From: Allomuricauda sp.
GTDB lineage: Bacteria; Bacteroidota; Bacteroidia; Flavobacteriales; Flavobacteriaceae
DNA length: 64,000 bases
Assembly: GCA_003712125.1 (NCBI GenBank)
Contig: RHLF01000002.1
Span: 372,001 to 436,000, forward strand
Direction of reading: 5' to 3'
Numbering within the stretch: the stretch's first letter is position 1; each line of letters starts with the position of its first letter. Below are positions 24,207 through 33,600 of the stretch, in pieces. The notes beneath the pieces were generated by a model that saw only the letters and a program-made list of their open reading frames with translations, searched no databases and was not told the origin of the DNA. The position numbers were made by a program, and so were the translations under genes.

Positions 24207-24260
24207 CTTGATAGTATCGATGAAATGCACCAGGCTTCGGCATGCTGTATAATGGCTTTG

Positions 24261-24291
24261 AAACGGTCGTCGATGCTTTATTACAGTTTAT
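24261..24291 (+). promoter_or_regulatory. Possible upstream regulatory element of small secreted gene 1
   Basis: AACGGTCGT is followed by ACAGTTTAT (24283-24291). The latter fits the published LytTR-type consensus [TA][AC][CA]GTTN[AG][TG]. A similar AACGGTTCGT plus GCAGTTTAT pair precedes the second gene, so the element is probably shared. Its role as a binding site is inference. Confidence 0.3.
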
Positions 24292-24393
24292 CCAATCATT
24301 TGTTTTTTACCGACTTTAAAGGGTTCACAACGACTTAAATCAAGTTGGGGTTCATCACGAAGGTAATTTTACACTGTAATAAGAATTCAAGTC

Positions 24394-24627
24394 ATGAAAG
24401 CAGTCATTACCTTAACAGTAGTTTTTTTCTTTAGCGTTGCGGCAATTGCCCAAAATGCGGAAGAAAAAAAGGTGTCAACTACAAAAGCTACTGTAGTTTT
24501 GAACAGCACTGCCAACAAAATTAGCAAGTCAGAAAAAGAGGTGGCCCGATTGTATTTGTTCAAAAACTCGAGAATAAAGAAAGAACTTGCTTTCAAGACC
24601 AAAAGAAATAGGTCGAAGTTGGCCTAA
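24394..24627 (+). CDS. Small secreted protein, paralogue 1
   Basis: This 77-residue protein has a Sec signal peptide (about 1-19, ending AIAQ) and a mature part of about 58 residues. The C-terminal part reads KEVARLYLFKNSRIKKELAF then ends RNRSKLA, which closely matches the gene at 24864-25106. Basic residues are enriched (Lys and Arg) and there are no cysteines. The gene is preceded by 187 bases of intergenic DNA with a motif shared with its paralogue. I recognise no named family. Possible roles are a secreted signalling peptide or a small matrix protein; the sequence does not decide. Confidence 0.7.
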   Translation: MKAVITLTVVFFFSVAAIAQNAEEKKVSTTKATVVLNSTANKISKSEKEVARLYLFKNSRIKKELAFKTKRNRSKLA

Positions 24628-24711
24628 TACATACCGTTTCTTCCCATTTATTGATTCAATTTTACCAAATAAGCCAACGCTTTTAACCGATTAAAAACAC
24701 TTTTTTACGAT

Positions 24712-24740
24712 GAACCGATGAACGGTTCGTTGCAGTTTAT
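24712..24740 (+). promoter_or_regulatory. Inverted repeat and LytTR-like site upstream of small secreted gene 2
   Basis: GAACCG (24712-24717), spacer ATGAA and CGGTTC (24723-24728) form a perfect 6-base inverted repeat. GCAGTTTAT follows at 24732-24740, eight of nine positions matching the LytTR-type consensus. The AACGGT and CAGTTTAT parts recur upstream of paralogue 1. Function as an operator is inference. Confidence 0.3.
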
Positions 24741-24863
24741 CGATGTTTCTTTACGTTTTATCTGTTTTGAAGTCGCATATCGAAAAATATGTACCGTTCG
24801 ACGGATTATCCCATTATCGAAAAATTGCTGCCCGTTCTTTATAGAACCCAAATTACCTGAATC

Positions 24864-25106
24864 ATGAAAACAATCTTAACCTTGGTATCGGTTCTTCTTT
24901 TTCATGTGTCGATGATGGCACAGCATACACAATCAGACAAAAAAGTTGAAACAATAGAAGAGGGTGTTGTTCTTATTGAGAACATCAAGACTGTTGAACT
25001 TAATGTAAACCTCAGAGAAATAGTGGCCATTCATAAGTTCAAGAATACCAGAGCCAAGAAAGAACTTGTTTTTACTACCAAGAATAACAAAGCCAAATTG
25101 GCCTAA
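24864..25106 (+). CDS. Small secreted protein, paralogue 2
   Basis: This 80-residue protein has a Sec signal peptide (about 1-19, ending MMAQ) and a mature part of about 60 residues. The C-terminal REIVAIHKFKNTRAKKELVF and the ending NNKAKLA align with the upstream paralogue at LFKNSRIKKELAF and RNRSKLA, so the two arose by tandem duplication. The middle differs (acidic and valine-rich here). No cysteines or catalytic motifs are visible. The 236 bases before it hold no gene but carry the inverted repeat and shared motif. The function is unknown, and expression is probably controlled with the paralogue. Confidence 0.7.
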   Translation: MKTILTLVSVLLFHVSMMAQHTQSDKKVETIEEGVVLIENIKTVELNVNLREIVAIHKFKNTRAKKELVFTTKNNKAKLA

Positions 25107-25128
25107 ATCTTTTCTGCTATGCTAATTA

Positions 25129-26688
25129 TCACTGTTTTATCCCAGGTTGTACTATTTTGTAGCCTTGTTTTTGTTTCTGTTGGGCTACTGTATTCTTTAC
25201 GTCTTGCAAGAGTTGCTTGGCATCGTAAATAATACCATCCTTAATGGTATAAGTCACCCCGCCGACGCGAACAACCTCATTATCTTCCGTTAGCCTTACT
25301 GCTCCAGTTCCGTATAAGACTTTTAGATTCTTGAGCGGATTTTGGTCTACCACAACAAAATCGGCCAGTTTTCCTATGGCCACCGTCCCAATTTTATCAG
25401 AAACACCTAAGGCTTCAGCTCCGTTCAAGGTTGCTGATCGAATCACTTCCAAAGGATGAAAACCTGCTTCTCGAAGTAGTTCAAGTTCACGAACGTATGC
25501 AAAACCATACAGTTGATAAATGAATCCTGAATCAGAACCTGTGGTTACTCTACCACCACGGTTTTTATACTCGTTAAGAAAGGTCATCCAAAGTTGGTAA
25601 TTTTTTCTCCAAGCAACTTCTTGCTCGGTACCCCAATCATGCCAGTACGAACCATGGCTTATTTTACTGGGTTTGTAGAATTCCCAAAGGGAGGGAAGGG
25701 TGTATTCTTCATGCCATTCAGCCCGCCGAGCCCTATGCAAATCGCGACTGGCCTCATAGATATTAAGCGTTGGATCTATGGTAAAATCCAAGGCAATCAA
25801 TTCGTCCATGACCTTGTTCCAATGATCGGAATACGGCTTGGCAGCTTGTACCCATAATTTTCCTGCTTCTTCGAAACGATGCTGCTCATTTTGGTAATTG
25901 TAATCCAAGGGATAATCTTGCACGGTTCGGTCTTCGAACAATGCTTCAGGAAGCCCGTACCAATGTTCCATAGAGGTAAGACCGGCTCTTGCCGAGTGCA
26001 GCACATTCCATCGAGCTACATCCATCTGTGCGTGATGGCAGGCAGAGCGTAGCCCTAGCTTTTTGTTTTCGGCAAGGGCTGCAGCCATAATTTCAGGCGG
26101 AGCACCAAAGAACTTAATCCCATCGGCTCCTTTTGCTGCGTTTTTTCTTACCCATTCCCGGGCCCGCTCAGGAGTGCTAATGGGTTTGTCACTTGCCTGT
26201 CCAAAAACCGTATGGGTAAAGATTCTAGGAGCAAGTATGCTATGCGCATCACTTTTTTTCCTTAAGTCATTGGACCAGTCCAAACCACGACCGCCCACTT
26301 CCCTAATAGTCGTTATGCCATGGGCCATCCAAAGTTTGAACACATAGTCATAATCAGCCCCTTGGGAGTTGCCACCAATATGCGCGTGCATATCCACAAA
26401 TCCAGGTAAAAGATACATACCTGTACAGTCCAGTTCCTTACCTCCCGCTTTGAGTTGAGGTCTTTTGGATTGGTCAATTTCGACTCCTGGGTAACCGACC
26501 ACTTGAATATCAACAATCTTGTTGTTTTCAACAACAATATCGATGGGCCCCCTAGGTGGCGCACCATTCCCATTAATTAAGGTAACCCCTCTAATGATCA
26601 GCTGTGAAAAGGGGCCCTCAGAAAAGGATTCCTGAGAACAAACGGATGCTGAAACGATCAATAACGATAAAAGGATTATTTTTTTCAT
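25129..26688 (-). CDS. Exported amidohydrolase (imidazolonepropionase/prolidase-like)
   Basis: This 519-residue metal-dependent hydrolase of the amidohydrolase superfamily has a Sec signal peptide (about 1-18). The metal-binding HxH is in GFVDMHAHIGG, later histidines include SACHHAQMD, and the catalytic aspartate is in VTTGSDSGF. The C-terminal part returns to the composite beta domain (GKLADFVVVDQNPLKNLKVL). Exported members often cleave dipeptides or cyclic amides. It starts one base after the M14 carboxypeptidase stop, so the two are co-transcribed and probably act in sequence on peptides outside the inner membrane. The exact substrate cannot be assigned. Confidence 0.87.
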   Translation of the reverse strand: MKKIILLSLLIVSASVCSQESFSEGPFSQLIIRGVTLINGNGAPPRGPIDIVVENNKIVDIQVVGYPGVEIDQSKRPQLKAGGKELDCTGMYLLPGFVDMHAHIGGNSQGADYDYVFKLWMAHGITTIREVGGRGLDWSNDLRKKSDAHSILAPRIFTHTVFGQASDKPISTPERAREWVRKNAAKGADGIKFFGAPPEIMAAALAENKKLGLRSACHHAQMDVARWNVLHSARAGLTSMEHWYGLPEALFEDRTVQDYPLDYNYQNEQHRFEEAGKLWVQAAKPYSDHWNKVMDELIALDFTIDPTLNIYEASRDLHRARRAEWHEEYTLPSLWEFYKPSKISHGSYWHDWGTEQEVAWRKNYQLWMTFLNEYKNRGGRVTTGSDSGFIYQLYGFAYVRELELLREAGFHPLEVIRSATLNGAEALGVSDKIGTVAIGKLADFVVVDQNPLKNLKVLYGTGAVRLTEDNEVVRVGGVTYTIKDGIIYDAKQLLQDVKNTVAQQKQKQGYKIVQPGIKQ

Positions 26689-26689
26689 G

Positions 26690-29209
26690 CTATTCGGGTA
26701 TTCTGATTTTATCCCCTAAAAAAAGGGCATTCAAAAACAAACGATTTGTGCCATACCATGAACCCCTAAAATTCGGGTTGTCGGCAAATAGTATAACTCT
26801 ACCACTGCCCAATTTACTAACCACCAGTGACGCTGATTTATTCAAGAACGCTTCTGTATTCTTTTTGGTAATAAACCCATCTACAAGGGCATTTTTGGAG
26901 TATTGGGCCACCGTGGAATATTCGTTCTTACTGGGCTTTAACCAAATAGAATTGTTTTTGTAGACCGGTATTTGTTGATTTCGATAACCAAAACCCAAGG
27001 GATGGGTGACATCCAAATCAACCTTCAAAATGATACCGCCAACCCTTTCTTTGCCCAAATTTTCAGGAGCATCCACATACGGTTTTCGATTCACCACTTT
27101 TGTGGAATCTTCTTTTTCTTCCTCGATTAGTTTTTCGTCGACTATTTTTTTGTCAATGACCCATTTTGAGGCAGATCCAATAGTAATCAACGTATTCCCT
27201 TTTTGAACCCATTCTTTTAAGGCTTTTTCTTGGTTTTTACTAAGATTGTAGCCGCCCGAGACCATAACTAAGGTGTTATATTTATTAAAATTTACACGAT
27301 TAAAATTGCGCATGGGAATTTTGGTGATGGGCATATGAACCCGGGTATCGAGTAAATGCCAAACCTCACCGGCTTCATAAGAACGCACCCCCGTGCCAAT
27401 CAACATAGCTGCCTTAGGCTTGGTCAATGGGCTTACATAGCGACTTCCCAAATCAATTCCTTGAGCATTGTAACCCGTATGAACCGTAAACATGGGCACC
27501 TTGTATTTCTTTTGGGCTTTCTGCACTAGCTCAAAAACCTCATTGGAATTTTTCTTTTGCAATGATACCGGAACAACTAGGGCCCCATAATTAAAGGCTT
27601 TGTTTCCAACAGTTGTTTTGGCAGTAAACGGTTTAAGTGAACTTGAAACCGTAACCCCATTGGCTTGAAGATAATTCAATACAGCCGTTGCATTGTAATC
27701 ATCATAATCGATGATGTAGGCATATTCCGTTTTTTGAATGGGAGTCACAGAAATCAATTCCTCGGCAGACGTAATCTTTTCACCAAGGTTTAAGTTGGTC
27801 GTCGTTTTATAATCCATATTATAGAAATTTGCTACCGACCACGCCGAGGCATCATAATAGACACTATCACGGTATTTATTGTAGGTTTCGAACATGGTTT
27901 GCACCATGCGGTATTGGGGTTGGTTGGTTGGAACGACAAAGTTCTTTCCTGACTTATAGACATCAATTTTATGCAAGAGTAGCTTGTCTACAAATGCCCT
28001 GACTCGATTTTGGTCATACTCATCCGAAAAGGAATACCCCTTTATCCTGCTTTTTGCTGCATTTCCCAAAGCACTCTTGAAGAAGTTTTGTTGGTATTTT
28101 CTAAGAACCGCTTTATTCTCAACGGAAGCTTTTACCGTAGCAATACTGGAAACATATTGATTTCTTATCGTAAATGGAAAGGTGATTTCTCCAAAAGCCG
28201 TTTTTTGCATATGCCCTCGTGAGCTGGCCTGTTCAAATAAAAGGGCAAGGGCACCTTGAAGATCAGGATAGGAGGAACCGTAACCAGGATATGTACCGTC
28301 AAACACTTCCTTCGTGAAATAGAAAGAACCAATGCTATCGAGAGCACTGGCAAAGTAATCACCGAATAGATTGTTTAAATCAACATAGTTTTCCTTTGGC
28401 ATTATTGGATCTAAGGAGGCATTATCTTTCATAGGTTCAAAAAAATAGGAACTTTGAGTACCCATTTCATGAAAATCAGTAACCACATTCGGATACCATT
28501 CATGGTACCAACTTAATTTTCCACGACTCTCTGGATTTATTGCCAACAACCAATCTCGATTTAAATCAAACCAATAATGATTGGTGCGGCCCCCTGGCCA
28601 ATATTCATTGTGCTCTGCATCATAAGAATCGGAAACCAGCGGATTTCCCTTGTACATATTGGCCCAATGCGTATGCCGATCGCGCCCATCGGGGTTAATG
28701 GCAGGATCTATGAACAAAACGGCATTGTTCAAATAATTGATAATTTCGGGATTATTGGATGCAACAAAGGTGTATGCGGCCAATAAAGCTGCTTCCCCAC
28801 CTGAAGGTTCGTTACCATGAACATTGTAGCCCAAATTCACAAATATGGGTACTTCGTCATAATTGGTTGGGCTTTTTGAGGGAATTGTGAAATCAAGATG
28901 CTTTGCCTTGATTTCATCTATATTTTGATGGTTTTCAGGGGTGCTAACCATCAAAATAACCAGCTTTCTACCCTCATGGGTTTTACCATATTCATATATG
29001 GTAGCCCGATCGGATACCTCGGCCAATTTCGTAAAATAAGCTACCATTAGGTCATGTCGGGTGTGTTGATCACCAATACCATACCCTAAAAATTCTTCGG
29101 GTGTAGGTACCTCTGAATTGAAGGGGGCAAATTTTTGATAAAAATAATCTTGTGCGAAGCCGTTAATGGCCCATAGCACCAATGCTGAGAAAAGTATTCT
29201 TTTGATCAT
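26690..29209 (-). CDS. M14 family zinc carboxypeptidase, secreted
   Basis: This 839-residue exported protein has a signal peptide of about 19 residues (ending GFAQ). The M14 zinc site is visible as HGNEPSGGEAALLAAYTF (His and Glu ligands) and TDFHEMGTQSSYFFEP (third ligand His). Part of the catalytic region is LALLFEQASSRG. The large C-terminal region (about 390-839) includes a glutamine-amidotransferase-like fold suggested by LVMVSGGYNLSKNQEKALKE and RVILFADNPNFRG. Family members trim C-terminal residues from peptides. It is the first gene of a pair with an amidohydrolase, consistent with peptide scavenging. Confidence 0.88.
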   Translation of the reverse strand: MIKRILFSALVLWAINGFAQDYFYQKFAPFNSEVPTPEEFLGYGIGDQHTRHDLMVAYFTKLAEVSDRATIYEYGKTHEGRKLVILMVSTPENHQNIDEIKAKHLDFTIPSKSPTNYDEVPIFVNLGYNVHGNEPSGGEAALLAAYTFVASNNPEIINYLNNAVLFIDPAINPDGRDRHTHWANMYKGNPLVSDSYDAEHNEYWPGGRTNHYWFDLNRDWLLAINPESRGKLSWYHEWYPNVVTDFHEMGTQSSYFFEPMKDNASLDPIMPKENYVDLNNLFGDYFASALDSIGSFYFTKEVFDGTYPGYGSSYPDLQGALALLFEQASSRGHMQKTAFGEITFPFTIRNQYVSSIATVKASVENKAVLRKYQQNFFKSALGNAAKSRIKGYSFSDEYDQNRVRAFVDKLLLHKIDVYKSGKNFVVPTNQPQYRMVQTMFETYNKYRDSVYYDASAWSVANFYNMDYKTTTNLNLGEKITSAEELISVTPIQKTEYAYIIDYDDYNATAVLNYLQANGVTVSSSLKPFTAKTTVGNKAFNYGALVVPVSLQKKNSNEVFELVQKAQKKYKVPMFTVHTGYNAQGIDLGSRYVSPLTKPKAAMLIGTGVRSYEAGEVWHLLDTRVHMPITKIPMRNFNRVNFNKYNTLVMVSGGYNLSKNQEKALKEWVQKGNTLITIGSASKWVIDKKIVDEKLIEEEKEDSTKVVNRKPYVDAPENLGKERVGGIILKVDLDVTHPLGFGYRNQQIPVYKNNSIWLKPSKNEYSTVAQYSKNALVDGFITKKNTEAFLNKSASLVVSKLGSGRVILFADNPNFRGSWYGTNRLFLNALFLGDKIRIPE

Positions 29210-29251
29210 AAAAGTGTGGTTGAAGTGTGTTTCTAAAGATAGAAAAACAAA

Positions 29252-30469
29252 TTAATCAACCGAACTGAACTCTTCGATAATTTCTTCAAAGGTGAGCACA
29301 TAGTAGGTGCCTTTTTTCTTGGTATCCTTTGAAACTTTTCCCCTCAGTTGACGGGCCAAATTATGGATCAGCTTTAGCCCGAGCGATTGAATGTTTTTGG
29401 GGTCAATAGTATCAGGATAGCCCACACCATTGTCGCCCAATGACATTTGGTATTCCTTTTCATTTAGTTTGCTCAAAGCAACCGTTACTTCCCCTTTTTC
29501 TTCGCCAGGAATACCATATTTAAGGGCATTGGTCACTGTTTCATTAATAATAAGGCCTAAGGGAATAACGGTATCGATACTCAATTTAAAATTGGGAATA
29601 TCAATATTCAAATCAATGTTATTATCGTTCCCCTTGATCGAACGGATGAGATATTCACATAGTTCTTCAACATAGGGCTTTAGCTCAATTTTAGAAAGGT
29701 AATCATCGCGTTTGTACAACATCTCGTGCACCATGGCCATCGAAACCACCCTGTTTTGGCTGCTTTTAATGATCCCACTGATTTTCTTGTCTTCCATTGA
29801 CCTTGACTGTAGACTCAACAAGCTGGAAACAGTCTGTAGATTGTTTTTCACACGGTGATGTACCTCTTTAAGCAAGGTTTCCTTTTCATCTATTCGCTCC
29901 TGAATTTCTTTTCGAGATTTGTACAACTTATGGTGTGCCTTTAATAAATTCCGTCCAAAGACCCCACCCAACAAATAAACTGCAAGTAGAATGCTCAGAA
30001 ACGCAAACCAGTTTTTTGATTCGGTTGGTACCGTATCTTTCGCCAAATTAAAATCACTCAGGTCATGCATGAAAATGAGACCAACGACAACCAGATTGAT
30101 AATTAGGTAAATTCTACCATATACCCGCGTAGTTACGTATCCGGCAAATACCACAATACCCAAAACATAAATAAAGGGACTTTGAATGCCGCCACTAAAT
30201 AAGGTGATGATCAGGGCCGAAACCATAGCCAGAATCGAAGTTATGTTATAGGTATGGATCAGCCTTTGATGGCTTTTTAATAAAAAAGTATTGATCAAAT
30301 TGAGTAGAGCGAACCCCCAGAATGTATAAGGGATGATCCCCTTTATATCTAAAAAAAAGTAACAGATTAAACCAAAGAGTAGTGAACAGAGCGAAGCAAA
30401 GTAGTTGACCTTCAATACCAGCTGTGTCTTGTCTTTCAACCGATAATCATCCTTATTCGGAATGCTCAT
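29252..30469 (-). CDS. Membrane sensor histidine kinase, HisKA_2 type
   Basis: This 405-residue kinase has six hydrophobic segments in its first 175 residues and no large extracellular domain. A short coiled linker leads to the phosphoacceptor helix LKEVHHRVKNNLQTVSSLLS (HisKA_2/HWE-like), and an ATPase domain shows NETVTNALKYG (N box), GDNGVGYP (G1) and GLKLIHNLARQL. This class often feeds LuxR-type or PAS-containing responses. No response regulator gene is adjacent, so it is an orphan here. It is separated from secA by a probable terminator, and from the M14 gene by 42 bases. The signal is unknown. Confidence 0.9.
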   Translation of the reverse strand: MSIPNKDDYRLKDKTQLVLKVNYFASLCSLLFGLICYFFLDIKGIIPYTFWGFALLNLINTFLLKSHQRLIHTYNITSILAMVSALIITLFSGGIQSPFIYVLGIVVFAGYVTTRVYGRIYLIINLVVVGLIFMHDLSDFNLAKDTVPTESKNWFAFLSILLAVYLLGGVFGRNLLKAHHKLYKSRKEIQERIDEKETLLKEVHHRVKNNLQTVSSLLSLQSRSMEDKKISGIIKSSQNRVVSMAMVHEMLYKRDDYLSKIELKPYVEELCEYLIRSIKGNDNNIDLNIDIPNFKLSIDTVIPLGLIINETVTNALKYGIPGEEKGEVTVALSKLNEKEYQMSLGDNGVGYPDTIDPKNIQSLGLKLIHNLARQLRGKVSKDTKKKGTYYVLTFEEIIEEFSSVD

Positions 30470-30583
30470 ACAGGGTTTGGTTAGGTGGTTATATCAAATG
30501 CTGGGTTTATTTGTAGCATTGGTGAACCACAATTTGAGGGCACTTTCTTAGCTGTAAATCTAAATATGTTTTACGGGATAATC

Positions 30584-30609
30584 AAAAAAGGGAGCTTGAA
30601 AGCACCTCC
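30584..30609 (-). terminator. Probable Rho-independent terminator of secA
   Basis: On the minus strand GGAG and CTCC arms enclose an inner GCTT/AAGC pairing with a small bulge, followed by a run of six T. It starts 13 bases beyond the secA stop. The bulge lowers certainty. Confidence 0.4.
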
Positions 30610-30621
30610 AAATTAATGTCT

Positions 30622-33600
30622 TTACTCATTAACCAAAACCCATTCGCCTTTATCTATCAGAGGCTCAGCTTGTTTGTACTTGACCACTTTACTTTCTCCC
30701 GACATCACATTTTTTATCGTAACGCGTTCATTACGACCAATTTTTGGTTTTTCACGAACAATCGTCTCCGTAACCTGGTGGCGTTGCCTTTGGGTTTGCC
30801 CGGCCGCTCTATTTTGTGCCGCTAGTTCGTCACTGTTGGGAATTTCCTCCTTTGAGGTCTGAAGTTTTTCCTTAGGTCGACGTACTGTTCCCGCTTCTTG
30901 TATTTGATTTTGATTCTCCGTGGGCAGTTCTCCTTTGAACAAAAAGGAGATAACCTCTTTATTGACCTTGTCGATCATGCTTTTGAACAGTTCAAAAGCT
31001 TCAAACTTATAGATTAACAAAGGATCTTTTTGTTCGTGAACTGCCAATTGAACGGATTGTTTGAGCTCATCCATTTTACGCAAATGGGTTTTCCACGAAT
31101 CATCAATAATTGCCAAACTGATATTTTTCTCGAAATCGGCAATCAATTGTCTTCCTTCACTATCGTAGGCATTTTGGAGATTGGTGACCACATTTAAGGT
31201 CTTTATGCCATCCGTAAAGGGAACCACAATGCGTTCGAAATTGTTGCTCTTATCTTCGTGCACCCTTTTTATAACAGGAAATGCGATCGCAGCACTGCGC
31301 TCCATTTTTTGCTGGTAATGGTCGTAGGCATTTTTGTACACCGTACCAGCGATTTCTTGAAAACTTAGTCTTTTGAATTCTTCTTCCGATACCGGAGCGG
31401 TGATCGAAAAGTATTTGATAAGCTCAAACTCAAAATTCTTGTAGTCATCAGCCATTTTATTGGTTTCGGCGATAACCTCGCAAGTGTCGTAGATCATATT
31501 GGCGATGTCAACCTTTAAACGCTCTCCTTGCAGGGCATGACGACGACGTTTATAGACCACTTCGCGTTGTGCATTCATAACATCATCGTATTCCAAAAGT
31601 CGCTTTCTGATGCCGAAATTATTTTCCTCGACCTTTTTTTGAGCCCTTTCGATTGATTTAGTCATCATCGAATGTTGAATGACCTCGCCTTCTTCAAGTC
31701 CCATACGATCCATCATTTTTGCCACCCTATCGGAGCCAAACAGACGCATTAAATTATCTTCGAGCGAAACGTAAAATTGCGAGCTTCCTGGGTCACCTTG
31801 ACGACCAGAACGCCCTCTAAGCTGCCTATCAACCCTACGGGAGTCATGCCGTTCTGTTCCCACAATGGCCAACCCTCCTGCGTCCTTAACTTGTTGCGAA
31901 AGTTTAATATCGGTACCTCGACCAGCCATGTTGGTGGCAATGGTGACAACGCCACCATTTCCTGCATCGGCGACAATGTCAGCTTCTTTTTTATGCAGTT
32001 TCGCGTTTAAGACATTGTGTGGAATTTTCCGCACACTTAAAAGTTTGGAAAGCAATTCGGAAATTTCAACAGAGGTTGTACCGATCAATACAGGCCTGCC
32101 CGCATTTGAAAGCCCGGTGACCTCCTCGATAATGGCGTTATATTTTTCACGTTTGGTCTTGTAAATCAAATCGTGTCTGTCGTCTCTGGCGATAGGTCTG
32201 TTCGTTGGTATTTCAACGACATCCAATTTGTAGATTTCCCAAAATTCACCTGCCTCAGTTACAGCGGTACCGGTCATACCGGCCAGTTTGCTGTACATTC
32301 TAAAGTAGTTCTGCAAGGTTACGGTTGCAAAGGTTTGGGTTAAGGCTTCAATCTTTACATTTTCCTTAGCTTCAATGGCTTGGTGCAAACCATCGGAATA
32401 ACGTCGACCGTCCATGATTCGACCCGTCTGCTCATCAACAATCATTACCTTATTGTCGATCACAACATATTCCACATCTTTTTCGAAGAGGGTGTACGCC
32501 TTAAGGAGTTGGCTCATGGTGTGAATGCGTTCACTCTTTACTGCAAAGTCTTTGAAAAGTACTTCTTTGAGTTCAGCTTCCTTTTCAATCTCAAGGTTTT
32601 GGTCCTCAATTTTTGCAATTTCACCCCCGATATCGGGCATGACAAAGAAATCCTTGTCTTGATCGCCAGATATGTATTCAACACCCTTGTCGGTAAGCTC
32701 AATTTGATTGTTCTTTTCATCAATCACGAACAATAGATCTTCATCCACTTTTGGCATTTCGCGATTGTTGTCCTGCATATAAAAGTTTTCGGTCTTTTGT
32801 AGCAGTTGTTTTACACCTTCCTCACTTAAAAATTTGATGAGGGCCTTGTTCTTGGGCAGTCCCCTGTGTACACGCAATAAAAGAAATCCACCCTCTTTGG
32901 TGTCCCCTTCTTTTATAAGTTTTTTGGCTTCTGCAAGTACACCAGTCAAATGTTGGCGTTGCTTTTGCACGATATCTGAAACTTTGGGTTTCAAATCATT
33001 GAATTCGTGGCGGTCACCCTCAGGCACAGGACCTGAAATAATCAATGGTGTTCGAGCATCGTCAATCAGTACCGAGTCTACTTCATCAACAATTGAATAG
33101 TGATGGGGACGTTGCACCAAGTCATTGGGCGTATGCGCCATATTATCCCTTAGGTAATCGAAACCAAATTCGTTGTTGGTCCCATAGGTGATATCGGCGT
33201 TGTAGGCAGCTCGTCTGCCATCAGAATTCGGTCGGTGTTTATCAATACAATCCACGGAAAGCCCATGGAATTCAAAAATTGGACCCATCCATGCACTATC
33301 CCTTTTTGCTAAGTAGTCATTTACGGTAACCAAATGGGCACCTTTACCGGCAAGGGCATTTAAATAGAGTGGAAGCGTAGCCACCAGTGTCTTACCTTCA
33401 CCTGTCTGCATTTCGGCGATTTTACCTTGGTGCAGCGCTATGCCACCAATTAGCTGTACGTCATAATGTACCATGTCCCAAGTGACTTCCTTGCCTGCGG
33501 CATCCCAAGAATTTTTCCAGATCGCATGATCTCCTTCAAGGGTCACATATTCCTTTTCTCCAGACAATTGTCTGTCAAACTCCGTTGCCTGAACCTTCAG

